From contig JAKOGI010000052.1 in assembly GCA_029747015.1 (NCBI GenBank), positions 748,501 through 812,500 on the forward strand: a stretch of 64,000 nt of DNA, given 5' to 3'. Origin of the DNA: Carnegiea gigantea. Lineage: Eukaryota; Streptophyta; Magnoliopsida; Caryophyllales; Cactaceae. The stretch's first letter is position 1; each line of letters begins with the position of its first letter. Below the pieces are notes generated by a model that had not been told where the DNA came from, did not search any database, and saw only the letters and a list, made by a program, of their open reading frames with translations. A program made the translations under genes and the position numbers. Positions 1 to 13,400 of this stretch are shown piece by piece.

Positions 1-426
1 CATGTACTGAGTTTTAGCTCACATTTTCGAATTGTTTTCATGTTTTTCATTTTAGGTGATGAAGTATCACATGTTTCTTCATTTAACAAGCCCTTTTGAA
101 AGTCATCAGATGCTTACAGTGGATTCAGCATAGCATGAATGTTGGGATCGACCTCATGATCAAGTTGGGCCTATATTCAATATTCTTGTGTAGTGTGGAG
201 TGCGAGTTAGCACATGGCATGATTAAGTAAATTGTATTGAAGTTGAACTATTATGGACTTTGGTCTTGGAGTGTTTCATTTTAATAGATATTGTGAATAT
301 GAGTTGCAAGATTGAATGGTTTCAGTGAGCCTTGTCCTTATCAGGACGACGGTAGTGCCTTCCATCATCAAATTTTCTGTTGCAGTTGTCTATGAATCTA
401 GTAATTAGCAATTTGGAAGTGTTACA
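1..426 (+). repeat. 3' part of the 5' LTR
   Basis: This aligns without large gaps to 6853-7278, from the shared TGTACTGAGTTTTAGCTCA through the shared TCTAGTAATTAGCAATTTGG. It terminates in GTTACA just before the primer-binding site. Confidence 0.75.
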
Positions 427-430
427 GATT

Positions 431-442
431 TGGTGTCAGAGC
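431..442 (+). other. Primer-binding site (initiator-Met tRNA type)
   Basis: TGGTGTCAGAGC differs by one base from the common plant primer site TGGTATCAGAGC and sits four bases after the LTR end. It fixes the plus orientation of the element. Confidence 0.7.
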
Positions 443-2629
443 TAAGGTTTTAAGGGCTACTATGAGCTATTAAGTGTTTATGAATTAACTATCAAGGTGT
501 GTATGAGTTATGTTAGATCAGTTAAATGAGTTATTAACTATAAGTTCATTAGTATGGGCATACATAGAGGAACCATTTTTATTTGGGTGACTCAATTATT
601 TGGTGATATCCTGAAATTCGAGCAATAGCAAAGTGGAGTGTGGAACCATTTGGGTCACCTGTTAGTGAGGCATGCTCTCATTTATCTGGAAGTTATATTG
701 TATGTTTCATTTCTCTCATTTGTTTAAATTTTTGCAATCGTGCACTCCGGGTGTATGATCGGTTGAGTTATGAACTCCGGCGAGTGGCCGTCGAGTTATT
801 GAAATGTTTCTCTTCATTTTACGTGTCTATTATAAGGCTATAAGTCGGGTTTTAGTCAATTTTTAGGTGAAACTCTGTCCATTTTGCCCCAGGATTTGAG
901 AGTTTTATTGAGGTGTTTTACTATACTTGATATTGGGTACAGTGATGGTTGAAAACCGATGTGGGGATGCCATTTGCAATTTCTTAAGGGATTAATGCAG
1001 TGTCAAGTTAGATGTGAACCTCTAGATGAGGAAATACTTTGTGGGGCAATATCTTTGAGGTGAACCAGTATGAGATAAACGTTATAATGAGTGCTTATGT
1101 CTGATGATAATAGTTAGTAGCTTATGGTTGCTACTTGGCATTATGTGGGTGGTACAAGCAAGATTAAGCTGCCATTCTTGACATTAGGACCTTACCTCAT
1201 CAATGCTCTTATTACTTCTTATCATTGACTTATTTCTACCCTAATTACCTTGAATTGTTCAAATGTATCATTTCTTTGTCACTAACACTCTCATAATTTG
1301 TGATGGATTGTTTATGAAAAAAATCTCATATGTAGTCTGTGAGGAGTTCTTTAAACACATCTAAGCAACCTTTCTTATAGGTAATTTAAACCCTGACAAT
1401 CGTAATCGGTTAGTTCTCTATTTCCATAATGGAACTTATAATGACTCCTGATATGCGTTACTGTTTGATTTGCAATTCTTCCTAAATATGTTTGACCCAT
1501 TCTACTTACAGTTCAGTCATCACTATGTTCATATTTATTACTGTCACCTACTTTAACTCCTTACTTCTATTTGGCCAGTATTTATTTATTGTTTGCAAAG
1601 TCTTTGGTTGCTTCAGACCCAATCATTGAATGCCCTTTCAGCAATTAAATGAATCCATATTGTTCGTGTTTCTATAGCACCGTAATGTCATGTTGGCATA
1701 CTACTCTATGGTCGTGACTGCATGTCGTTACTCAAGTTATTTTGGCAACCTTTCTTTACTAGTATAGCCTATCTTATTGATAATAAACAACAATTTGTGC
1801 TATTTCCATCTGTCAGCAGTTTTGAAATTTATATGCCTACCCAAGACTTCCATTTACTGTAGAATATGTTATTAATAGATGCTATAATGTTCAGTCATAA
1901 GATTGACTCCTTCATCTTGACGAATTGGCCTTTCAAACACCAGATGAATAAAATTTTCCTTCTGGTGGTGTTGACCTTCATCTTCATCAATTTACTCATA
2001 TACGAGTACCGTATGACTTTTCAAATGTCTCTATGGTAATCTGTTAGGTTTCTTCACCTTCAGTACTTAATACTCCATCTCAACTTCATAACATCGTTAA
2101 TTTACTTTACTATCATGATTATCATGAATAAACTGCATGTCTTGCATATGCAGGTCATTTATATGCCTTACCTCTTTCATTATGAATCTTCATCTTTTCA
2201 TTCATTCAGCTTACATGCCGGTCCTTTATACCCAATAAAGAAATATCTTTGCAAGAGTTCATGTTGTGGTTACATCTCTTTACACTTTAGATCGTTCCCC
2301 TATCTTTTAAATTTATTGAGACCAGTAGGCAGTTGAATGTGTTATCTTTTATAAATATGCCTCTATTACTATTGCTGGAGCCATATTTATGAGGCATTCG
2401 ATCCAGTTTGATTGGCATACCTTGTTATCATTATGGGGATAGACTGATTGTGTACTTATAGAAGATGACTTGTAAAGAGCTTAAGGTTAGCTTGAGAAAT
2501 GAGGAAAGACTAGATGTGTATTTCTATGGACTGAGGGAAGAAAAACCCTATTTTCGCCCTAATTATACTGTGCAAGCGAGTTATCGTGTCAGTAATGCAT
2601 TGAATATTAGTGATATGCCAATCACACTC

Positions 2630-2698
<69 letters not shown>

Positions 2699-2707
2699 CA
2701 TATATAT

Positions 2708-2747
<40 letters not shown>

Positions 2748-3892
2748 ATAATTACAGTTTGTGAATTTAGAGATATTACATCTGAGGACTTTCAGGACTG
2801 TTTTCCCCCAAGAAACATTGATTTTCAGATCAACCTAGTTCTAGGTGCTCAATATATTTTCAGAGCCCCTATCATATGATCCCCAGCAGAGTTCAAAGAA
2901 CTAAAGATTTAGTAAGATAAGTTGTTACAGAATGGAGTTATTTGACCAAGTCTATCACTGTGGGAAACCCTAATTTTATATGTGTGAAGAAGGTAGGTAG
3001 AACCTTATGATTGTGTATTGCGTGCTGAGAGTTGAACAAGATCACTATCAAAAATAAGTGCCCTATACCTTGAATAAATGATTTATGGGATTAACTGCCA
3101 ACAATAGACATCTTTTTCAGGAATGATTTGAGGTCTGGATATCACGCCTAAGCCATATAACCACAGTTTATCTTTTGCAAGAATATCCTTTTATAGTAAT
3201 TCTTGGAATTGTTTGCTTGTCTCATGTTCAAAACTTGATACTATCAAATATTGTTTAATCTTCCTTGCATTTCAACCTGATATTTCCCATTAGCGTGATC
3301 TTTCATGTCTTTACAAACCCATTGTTAAATGTGCATTGTATTTTGTTCGACCTTATATGGTCGTTAGCATTCTAGTGCTCTCGACGTTCACCATCTTTAT
3401 TTCATGATCATGAGTTGTTGTTCGTTCCGCTGAGAGCTGATTCACATATCTACCTTACATCTCATTTATTTATAATGATATACTCGTACAACTTGTTCTG
3501 AATTTATAATGTAATTCAACTTTCATTGGTGTTGGTGATTACGAATGTCATAATTCTCTTACTCTCTTTATTTTGAACGTCAACTCCCACAAATATATCT
3601 TACATTCTGATAAATAAAATTTTGCATTCTCTATTTAATCTTATTGTTGTACTCGAATTGACTTTATATGACTAAAGGCATATTCCTATTATAGGTTACT
3701 CAATCTATTTATCTGTCTATTGGTACTTTGCTTATCCAATCTATTTGTCTATCTATTGTACTTTGCTTATCTAATCCATTTATCTATCCATTACACATTA
3801 CTTGTCCCATCTATTTATTGCACTTATCTTTTTGTTTGTGGCTATAAAGTCGCCCAATTGAAGCTCAGTTGCTAGTTATCTTGTTTCCAATT
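443..3892. other. Decayed internal region, no surviving genes
   Basis: The reading frames here are short and show no gag, protease, reverse transcriptase or integrase motif that I can recognise. The stretch lies between the primer site and a CACTA-type end, so it is probably decayed interior of the gypsy element. Confidence 0.4.
2632..2745. repeat. (TA)n microsatellite
   Basis: About 114 bases of almost pure TA dinucleotide, broken by short ATTATA, ACATA and ATAATA interruptions. The Ile-Tyr-rich reading frames over it on both strands are artefacts of the repeat. Confidence 0.95.
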
Positions 3893-4225
3893 CACTACTA
3901 AAAAATCAACTTTTTCTGACGGATTTTCCGACGGAAAAGGCAATATTTTCTGTCGGAAAATGAGTTTTCCGATCAAAATTCCGGTCAACTGCGTCTGTCG
4001 GAACAAGGAGGGTCGGGAAGACGTTCCGACGGAAATAACAAGTCCGTCGGACTGGTTCTCCGATGGAATTCCGACGGAATTAGGCGACCGATGGACTCAT
4101 CCGTCGGATGCAGCCAAAAATTCGCGAAAAAATTTCAAGATTCCGTCGAAACCCTTCAGATTCCGTTGAAATTTCCGTCGGCACTCGTCGGATTCCGTCG
4201 GAACCCGTCGGAAATTTTGTCGGAA
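3893..4225 (+). mobile_element. One end of a CACTA (En/Spm-type) DNA transposon
   Basis: The stretch opens with CACTACTAAAAAATC, a typical CACTA terminal inverted repeat. About 330 bases of dense subterminal repeats follow, built from TCCGACGGA / TCCGTCGGA and near variants in both orientations. Terminal CACTA plus clustered short subterminal motifs is diagnostic of the superfamily. I could not find the matching inverted end with its own subterminal repeats, so the element is probably truncated. Confidence 0.75.
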
Positions 4226-6852
4226 TTTTTAAAATTTATTTTAAAAAAATATAGTACTGAACTATAAAAATATTTTTCAATGTATCTAATATATAATAAA
4301 TTCTCATCATTAATATTAAATTGATATTAGTATTAAATTATGCTTCATTAATTAAAAATTATATTCTTTAACAACAAAGTACAAAATTGAGAGTAAATTA
4401 TCATCTTAACAAACTAACATCAATGTAACAAACTAATTATATAAACTATTAAATTTGTATAGTTACATGCAAACTAATTATACAAATTATTAAATTCAAC
4501 GTATATATTTAATTAACAACAAACATATGCAAATTACACTTTATCGTATTTAATCATCCCGGTTGGGAGATATTTCATTTTGAGTTCCACTTTGTAATTC
4601 AAATTTCATTGATTGTTAATTCAAGTTTCGTTGATTGATTAAATATCTGGTGAATCGTTATTAGGTCTCGGTGAGTATAATTTAGTGATTAATTATTTTC
4701 TTACCTTCGATAAACTTTAATCCCGAGTAATACAAATTTTTTTTCAACACTTCAAATAATTTTTCAAACACGAACTTAGCTTGTTGGGCCTAAAACAAAA
4801 GCCCAAAACCTTGATAACTTTGTAATTTCATTAATTGCTCATTTTATCATCTAATTTTAATTAGAAAAAAGCTAGTTTTTGGGTAGAAAATTTCCAGCCA
4901 CATGTCGCTATTAATTGACAAATTTTACACACAAAAATTCAGCAAAAATAACAAAACTCAACTCTCCATTTTCCCTCTCTTCATCACATCCCTCGTGGCA
5001 GAAAACGGGGCAGGAGTTACTGCCCCTTGTGCCGCCACTTTTGGTGGTTTCCGGCCACCTCCTGACTGCCCCGACTTCCCCTTGCTGTTAGCTATTGTGT
5101 CAAACCACCAAAATCACTCAAAACAGCCCCCTCCTCCCTCTAATCTAAGCCTAAAGTAAGTTATACTCAAAATCCTAACTTGTTCTATCTTGAGTTTTAT
5201 GGTTATTTTATTTATGGGCTATGTTTGGATGATCAAATTAATAATTATTATGCAATTTTTATTGAGTTTGGAGATGTTTGGGGTTTTAAGCCTCCATTTG
5301 AGGTCAATGGTGATAGTTGTGAGTTTTTAAAGTGAACTGACTTGCTTTGATGCAAATCGGACTATTATTGCAATTTCTGTGCAGCGTATACTTGGAGAAA
5401 AAATTCTGAAAATTGTACTGTAGATTGTCCATATTATTTTTGAATTTCCTATAAGATTTTATGAATTTTGGTTGAGTATTTTGAATTTGGTGATTTTTGG
5501 AAGCATTTTGGGTAATTGTGTAAAGAGTAATAATAAATATTGAGTGAGATTGATCATACACTCATTTTGTGTATTTTGGGCTCAGTAACATCATTTAAGG
5601 AGGAAATAAATATTCATGAACTTTCATGGAGTTTTTAGTTTGATTAATGAGAAAGAAGAAGATAAGTATATAATTTGGGAGCTTTTTTATGAGCTTTGAA
5701 TCAATGATGAATTTTTCAAAGAAAATATCAAGTTTAGTGCGCTTAATAGTTTCTATTGAGTTCAATGACTCATTAAGATGGAATTCTATATCTAATGAAT
5801 TTATGAATGAAATATGAAAAGTGGAGAGAATTTTTGACTTATACATCATATTTATCCGACTTAGTTATTATAGTTTATACTATTTTGAACCAAAACATAT
5901 CTCTCTTTGCTTCAAACCTCTATTCCTTACTCAATTAAGGATGTATCAAATGTATTTATCAAACCAATCTGGTGTACTCGCTGTTATCTTGACCCAAGCT
6001 ATACTTCAGCGAGCTTTAAACCCGTATCAGTAAGATGAAGACCCCTTTGAAACTAATCCTTTAATCTCCAACAAGACTAGGCAACGTACTTAAGAAAAGG
6101 CCAAAATCATTCTCCCATTGGCCACCATCAAGGCCTTTTCCTTTGTAATCTCATTTAGCTTATTGTGGTCTATTTTACTTTCATTTACTTTATATCGGAT
6201 TTAATTACTTTCATCAATTTAGTTTTGAAGTTATATTGAATTACCCAAGTTATGTATAATATTTAATTACTCAATTTCTATTACGCATACTTTTACTTGC
6301 TCAATTATGTGAGCAAGGATCATTTACTAACTATACATACCTACAATGATATATATGAAATAGAGTCGAGGCCTAGTTATTGTTCTCCGCTATGCATAAG
6401 TGTTATCAAGTCAGAACATATGTATCAAGTCGGATGACATCTATGAAATAGCTAACTTTTATCAAGTCAGATGACATTTTTAATGACTCAAGGTACGTCC
6501 ATTGCCTGTATCTTCAGAAAGCAGAGCATGTTTATCAAGTTACAACTCTTAATGAGTTTATCAATGAATCAATTTATACAATGATTTGTCATTTAACTTG
6601 TGACCCCGTCAGTTATCATCTGTACGGCGTCAGCCCATTATTCACCGGCGCGAGTTCAGGTCAACTTTTGATCAGAATGGCAGGTGTACACCTATGTATA
6701 GATCATACCATTACAAGAGGTTCACATCCAGATAATAATGAGCAATTCAGTTTCATATTACTTTCATTTTTATTGTTATTGCGAACTAAATGAATTGTGA
6801 AAGCGGGTACCCATCAACAGTGTTTCTACGCTCATTTTCCAATACAGGAATG
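4226..6852. other. Intergenic/transposon interior and unresolved start of the 3' LTR
   Basis: No gene is supported. 4226-4860 is AT-rich. 4900-5160 is more GC-rich and C-rich and could be a captured leader sequence. The 3' LTR of the flanking gypsy element must begin somewhere in this stretch, but its 5' boundary is not visible. Confidence 0.3.
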
Positions 6853-7278
6853 TATGTACTGAGTTTTAGCTCATATTTTCGAATTGTTTTCATGTTTTGC
6901 ATTTTAAGTGATGAAGTATCACACGTTTCTCCATTTAGCAAGCCCTTTTGGAAGTCATTAGATGCTCACAGTGGATTCAGCATAGCATGAATATTAGGAT
7001 CGACCTCAGGGTCAAGTTGAGTCTATATTCAATATGCTTGTGTAGTGTGAAGTGCGAGTTAACAAATAGTATGATTAAGTCGATTGTATTGAAATTGAAC
7101 TATTGCGGATTTTGGTCTTGGAGTGTTTCAGTTTAATAGATATTGTGAACATAAGTTGCAAGATTGAATGGTTTCAGTGAGCCTTGTCCTTATCAGAACG
7201 GCGTTAGCGCCTTCTATCATTAAGTCTTCTGTTGCGGTTATCTATGAATCTAGTAATTAGCAATTTGGGGGCGTTATA
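6853..7278 (+). repeat. 3' LTR end of the gypsy-like element
   Basis: Matches 1-426 across its whole length with scattered substitutions. It ends in GTTATA where the 5' copy has GTTACA. Confidence 0.75.
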
Positions 7279-9300
7279 GAATACATGGCCACACCAATTA
7301 CACTAGCTTCACAACAAGTACCCCCTGCTTGCGGGGTCATAACATGTTCGGGAATCTTTTCGCCATACTAGGTACAACATTTGTACATGACACGTGCATA
7401 TGAATTGGAGCCTTATGAACTTACCTTTTCAGGATCGGTCTCAACTTTTGTAGCATGCTCATCAAGGGGGAGAGGTCTGGGTAGGTGGTGCCCCATGGTG
7501 ACCGCACAACCTTCGTCTACTACCTCAGGCGGACAACTCCGACAATCATCTCCTTCCTGTGGAACGACGATAATAAGTAGAAGGTATTGTATAACATGCA
7601 GAGTGACGGAATGTTTCACATATGCAACTTCCACATCATGTTCAACTTACCTAATGCATGTTGGTAGGTTCCAAGGCTGTATCCGCGGTGGTTGGCCTCA
7701 ATGTGGGGGCTTCCTCATCGGCCAACGACGGAGCTGCATTGGCGGCATCGTTCCGACCTACTGCAGGATCATTATCTCTGACTTACAAAATACATCCAAC
7801 AACACATCAATTTCGCAAGGGTAGATTTTCATATAGGGATACTCAGAATGCAGCATATTGAACACTGATTGTGTGCTACAGCTGTGAATTGTTGATACCA
7901 GATTCACCAGCTATTAGCTCAATCGCTTCACAATTTACATCCGTAAACACTACTACACCCAACAACACTAAGACTGACACACTAACTGGGATGTCGGTCA
8001 TTTGACCTTTCAAGATACACTTGCGCATTTCTAGGTTCATGCACTATCTTGTAATGAAAGCAAGTGCTAACTTAATAATTGCATATAATTAATCCACACA
8101 CAGGCATTAAATATTTCCGTACCGTCATAGACAAAATCGCCAGTTGAAGAAGCTTCTCATCCCTAGCATCAGAGTCATCACCTTCCTCATTCCGAAGTCC
8201 TGCTGCCTAAATTTTCTCCTTTGGTACCCCTTCCTCTCCCTTTCATGTTGTCCTTACAACCAATTGCCATGTTACAGTTACGAATATTTAGTACAACAAA
8301 ATCGATACATGTCATCGTACTTGCAGAGGCATTTTTCTAACAATAACGTCCCTCCATTTTCATATTAGTCCCCCCATGTCCACCATGGTACCATTGAACG
8401 ACTAATTCAGTTTAACATCTTCACACACTCATTTGCAATTCAGTGTACCTAAACAGTCCACGTAGTACACCTAGGCACACCTATAGTCATATCTAGGTAG
8501 ATACCATAATATTTTCTTTACCACATGCGTATTAACACTGGGTATACGTATAGTCCTACCTAGGTTAACACAGTTATCTTACTGGAACTACTACAGTTCA
8601 TTCCAAATTTCGCAAAATCAATACGCCATTTCATCAGCTACACCTCCCCACCACGATAATTGTCAATAATTTCTACCAATTTATCATATTTGATGCATAC
8701 CCCTACATTTTGTTGTTCCCAGTGTTCACCATTTGACACTCATATTCTGAAGGACCAACAAGCAACCGCTTACATCAAATACACCCCATTCCAACTACAG
8801 CAGCATCATTCCTGACAAGTACAAAAATCATGAATTTCGGGATGAAATTTGCACTTACCAATTGTGCTCGCAACAACCGTAACTAGCTACACCACCTCCT
8901 TCAACGTTTCCCTGACAAATTACTCGATTTCTTCCCACTCTTTCTGAAATTACACAGTTCCGGCCCTTCCCAACACTGCCACTGTCAGCACTGCCATCGA
9001 CGACTGCAAAGTGATCCCGTCCTCTCTCACTTTTCCACCCTCTGTATCTCTTCTCTCACCCCCTCTTTCTCGTGTGAGTAATTTCACCAGAAGGTTGCCC
9101 TATCCAACTGTTTTGTCTTTTACCCCTCATTTTCAGCCTAACTCATTAAGGGCATTATTGTCATTTCACTTGCCTTCCAAATTTCAGCCCTTCAATTTTT
9201 CCCCCAAAACCAACACCGACTTGTTGCCCAAAAAAAAATGACTTTGTTGCCCCCATTTGAAGTATGATTGCCGTGTAAATTTCCCATCATGTTCTACATA
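7279..9300 (-). pseudogene. Series of exon-like segments, unidentified
   Basis: On the minus strand several short open segments are bounded by good splice signals. One is about 7594-7429 (acceptor CACAG, donor GTAAGT), open for about 55 codons and rich in Asp/Glu, Pro and Cys. Another is about 7763-7654 (acceptor CTGCAG, donor GTAAGT), rich in Ala and Thr. A third is about 8209-8124, giving an acidic stretch before a GTACGG donor. A possible leader ends at a GTAAGT near 8860. Joined frames do not stay open in my reading: one segment ends in a stop right at its donor. I do not recognise the protein. It could be a decayed host gene or gene pieces carried by a transposon. Confidence 0.3.
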
Positions 9301-9792
9301 TATCTGGGGTTATTATAGACCTAAAATTATAAAGCACCCTATCCTCCCTTTTTTAATTGATTTGAACTGATTGCTGAGGTCAGCAGTTATCGACATCTAT
9401 TTATATTTCTAATTATAATTTTCTAATATATTAGCATATATCCGTATCAATTAGCATGAACACGCTGATGAGTACTCATCAACAATCAACATTAATCAAT
9501 ATTGATCAGTAATAAGTTACCTATGATAAGTTGAAAAGAACAGATCAAATATCGCATTATATCATGTTTGTATTTCTCTCTCCAAGAAATAAATTAAATA
9601 AAATAACAAATTTATTATGTTAATTCGATATCATATTATGTAGAGTCCATATTTCACTGGCCCTAATGAAACTCCCACTAATTGAAAAGTCGTCCAATGG
9701 GAAACCTTTTGTTTTTTTCAAATGCTCCTAATTGCGCCAATTCTTGCTTGGCGCTGGAAAGTTCCTACGACTAAAATTTTTCTCTTCACGGA

Positions 9793-9940
9793 GTGACGAA
9801 AAAGGAAAAAGGAAGAAGAAAAAGAAAAAGAAAAAGAAAACGAAAAGGACAACAGCACTAGGGCTGCAAGGCACCTTGGAGAAGCCAAAAAGTCAAAATG
9901 GGAAAAATACACACACACATATACACACACACACATATCA
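9793..9940. repeat. Purine tract and (AC)n repeat upstream of VDAC
   Basis: A GAAAAAG-type purine run covers about 9801-9848, followed by alternating AC/CA from about 9909 to 9936. Both lie about 500 bases upstream of the VDAC start codon. Low-complexity frames here are not genes. Confidence 0.8.
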
Positions 9941-10090
9941 ATACAGATTAATTTAAGCGATTTGATATTTATTTCCTTTATATAAGATTTTAAACTTGAG
10001 TCTTGTAAGTAAAGAAAATTTAAAATGAAGAAACTTTGGCTCTTATTAAACCAAACCTCTTATTAACCTAACAATAATTAGACTTCAATA

Positions 10091-10400
10091 AAATGAGGAA
10101 TCTAAAAACAAATATTTATATATGAACAAAATTAGAAAAAAAGAAGAGAACTCTCTCTACCTCTCTGGCTCTCTTGAGCAGTCTATGCTGTTTCTCTATT
10201 TCTCCTGATTTCTGCAAAAAGAGCAAACATTTTCTCTGATAAACAAAGCCCCAAATGAAGAATCTAAAAACAAATATTTATATATAAACAAAATTAGAAA
10301 AAAAGAAGAGAACTCTCTCTACCTCACTAGCTCTCTTGAGCAGTCTATGCTGTTTCTCTATTTCTCCTGATTTCTGCAAAAAGAGCAAACATTTTCTCTG
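10091..10400 (+). repeat. Tandem duplication of the VDAC promoter/leader
   Basis: 10091-10238 and 10253-10400 are near-identical copies of a leader that ends in TGCAAAAAGAGCAAACATTT plus TCTCTG. After the second copy come the start codon and exon 1. After the first copy the sequence jumps straight to GATAAACAAAGCCCCAAAT, the same sequence that follows exon 1 at 10481-10500. The upstream copy therefore looks like a duplicated first-exon unit that later lost the 81-base exon 1 segment. Confidence 0.85.
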
Positions 10401-10426
10401 CTTGTCGATACAAAGGGGAAGAAATA

Positions 10427-13400
10427 ATGAGCAAAGGGCCAGGGCTCTTCTCAGACATTGGCAGAAGAGCCAGAGGTACTGATAAACAAACCCCCAAATA
10501 AATAACTCAATTGTCCATTTCAAATTTCAATTATTTGTCAATTATGCCATTCCTTTTTTTTTTTTTGGGTGTCTTTTCTTGGGGTTGGGTGGGTGGATTT
10601 GATGCCTTTTGACTTTTAGTTTCAATTCTGGGCAATTTTGCAGAAATTCTGTACAAGGACTACAGTTGTGACAGGAAATTCAGCATCAGTACCCAACCAA
10701 ATGGACTTGTATTAATCTCTCTTTCTTTTCTGCTCTTTTGCATTTTTGTGGATCACATTTTGTGAAATTCAATGCTTTTTAGTGGGTTCTTGAGCTTCAA
10801 TTCCGGCATAGAGCCAATATGGCTTGAGGGTAGATCGTTTTTCTTGAACTGCCCACTTCCTAATTCAAACATCATGAGAAGAGGGTTCCTGAAATTTCAC
10901 AGCTTTAGCTGGAAAACAATCAATTTTTGATATTGGAATGCAGTGAAATGTGGGTGTGCAAATCGAGCTTGAATGAATTAGATATGCAATGTTACTCCAT
11001 TCACCTCTATATTCCAATATGGAATGCAAGAGGAAACTGTGCAAGGTCATTAGGATTTAGGATTGGCATTATGTGAAAACTTGCTTTGTTGGTGCCTGAG
11101 TAATAATAGCCATGTCAGTGGCAATGAATCCGAGAATACTTTATACTTGACCAAGAAATTTCGGGATTTATTTGGGCTAAGCCATAGCCATGCAGGACTG
11201 TTATGTGTGGGGCTCAGAATTCTAAAAATCTCGCGTGTTTCCGGCCGACAATAAAAGATGAGTACCCCATGGTATTGATTTTGCAGATTGGCACTTGAGG
11301 CCAAACATAGATTTCAAATGTAGTAGCTGAATTCTTACTACTTTTATGCTACGATGCCATGTTATTGGATGTACTCTTGAGGAATTATGCTGGAAATCTG
11401 AAGTTTGCCAAGTATGGTCCTGACTCCTGTGAACTAATTACAACTTTGAGATACCCAAGTGATGAGAATTTGGCCTCTAGAGTATACAGCTACATTTATC
11501 TGTAGAATTTGAATATTTATGATTTTTATGCAAAAGTTGCTTAAACATTGAAGCTCTTCGATTATCTAGTTTACTTATTGTTTGCCCTTGAACTTGCATT
11601 TCATTTTGCTGTTTAATTGTTACCATAATATAAATCGTTGAAGGGCTTTACAGTGTCCATTAAGACTATGTTGTAAACATCCTACAAGCTATGTACTTTT
11701 CCAACTGTATTCAAAATAAAATATGGATATCACGGTGTGATTGCCGAATGTTTTGACAGATGGGTGCAGTCAATTGGATAAATTCATAGCATCTTCATAT
11801 GCTAAAGAATTAATTGTCAATATGCAAAAACAAGCACTTGGGCATTTGTTTTCCCTTGTTGAGTTGCTCGATGGGCTCCTTTCCACAACCTACATGCTAA
11901 CAAATTTGAAGTTTCAAATCTTTTGCTTTTCTTGTTTAACTATTTTGCTCCATCTTGAGGCATCGATGCTAAGGAGAATCTAATGTATGGCCGTTGATAA
12001 GCCTTAAGGCAGCTATCATTAAGCCTATAAACCCAAGATTCCCTTTCTTCTTGAATGTGGAAGCACAAGAAACTCGTGTCTTGATGATTTTTAAGTTCAT
12101 AGGAACTCTATCTATGTTATGGTTTCCCTGTGGCCTGTGGGTGTGTCACGTGTGCGATAGATATTTTCTAATTTAGGTGTTAGCCTATAAACTCAAACAA
12201 TCACATTTCTATCATGCTGTGCAGGCCATTACTACAAGTACATTACAAAAGGAAGGTCTTCCCATTGGGGATGTGGCTGCACAGTACAAATATAACAATG
12301 CGGTTATTGATTTCGAAGTTGATACACTGTCTAATGTATGTTCTTCCTCGAAGCAACTTTGTCACTTATGCTTCTTGCTATGTTAAGTACACTTGCTCAA
12401 TATCAGTTCTTCTTTTTCTTCGTTGTTGTCTCCTCCTTGTGACCCCCATTTTTGTTGCAGATGGCTGCTACGCTTAGATTGGATGATATCTTGCAGTCTA
12501 CCAAGTTAATAGCATCAATAAAGCTGCCTGATTACAACTCTGGGAAGGTACATGTGATTATCCATTGATTGTTTAGTTATGTCAGTAAGTATTGGTGTAC
12601 AAGCTGGAAGCAGTTTCATGTGAGAATGGAAAGTGTGACAAGAATAATTGAATATTGGACCTGCTAGAGATATCTTATTTCTCTGCTAATTAATTCCCAA
12701 AGAAGTAAATAATGGAGGAACAGAACTGAAGTCTGTACGTCAAAAGAATTGAGGAGCAGAGAGGCTCTCTTGTTCTGTGTTGCTCTTGGAAGAGTCACAT
12801 ATCATAGAGTTTAAGATTCTTTCCAGTCATCCCCATGTTGCAACGTGAAACCTATTGCATATGCTCTTGCAGTGCGAGAGTGCAGTGTTCTGTGTTCAAT
12901 GCAGCCACTACCTGATTTTAGCGGGGTTCAAGTCACTTAGCATCCAGTCATTATTTATCAGACAACTGCCCTTTTCTCTCTGAAGCTGGTAAAAAGTTGC
13001 ATTTAGTTCCCTTCATTAAAGTGTCATTTAGTAACATGTAGGTTAAAGAGAGAGGCTACTTTGATATCCAGAAGCTGAAGCAAGATTTCTTTTTTCTGCT
13101 GAACTGATGCAATGCCCTGGAAACAACGTAATGCTTCCTAAATACAAGAATAACACCACCACCACTTAGTGTCGGTCGTGCTTTAGTGCGGTCTGGTAGG
13201 GATCACATGTGGACAACCTTACCCGGGTTAGCATCTTTGAGGGCAGAGATTTGAGCGAGTATTCTTCTGATGCGTCCTAGATAATCTGGGCTAAATTTCT
13301 CCGTTCAGTATTCTTGCGACTTCTGAGGGATCTGAGTGAGTTGTGAATTGGAGATCTGGTATCTGGAAGTGTCTGTAAACCATGAAATTGGTAACTTACC

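Larger units (their letters stand above)
1..7278 (+). mobile_element. Decayed Ty3/gypsy-like LTR retrotransposon, cut by the window edge
   Basis: Bases 1-426 and 6853-7278 are diverged direct copies of equal length. The first copy ends in GTTACA and is followed four bases later by a sequence one mismatch away from the initiator-Met tRNA primer site. That is the layout LTR / primer site / internal / LTR on the plus strand. LTR ends in GTTACA plus an initiator-Met primer site recall the Tekay/Del chromovirus lineage, which is an inference. No gag or pol reading frame survives and the two LTR copies differ at many positions, so the insertion is old. The 5' end and its target duplication lie outside the window. 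The start of the 3' LTR cannot be fixed because the matching part of the 5' LTR is missing. Confidence 0.75.

Noticed and set aside
2465..2879. Ile-Tyr-rich reading frames on both strands
   Set aside because: They are translations of a (TA)n microsatellite.
7381..7824. 147-codon plus-strand open frame
   Set aside because: It runs antisense across two exon-like segments with splice signals on the minus strand and shows no motif; most likely a shadow.
9718..9956. Lys-rich and Ser/Phe-rich frames on both strands
   Set aside because: Low-complexity translation of purine and (AC)n tracts.
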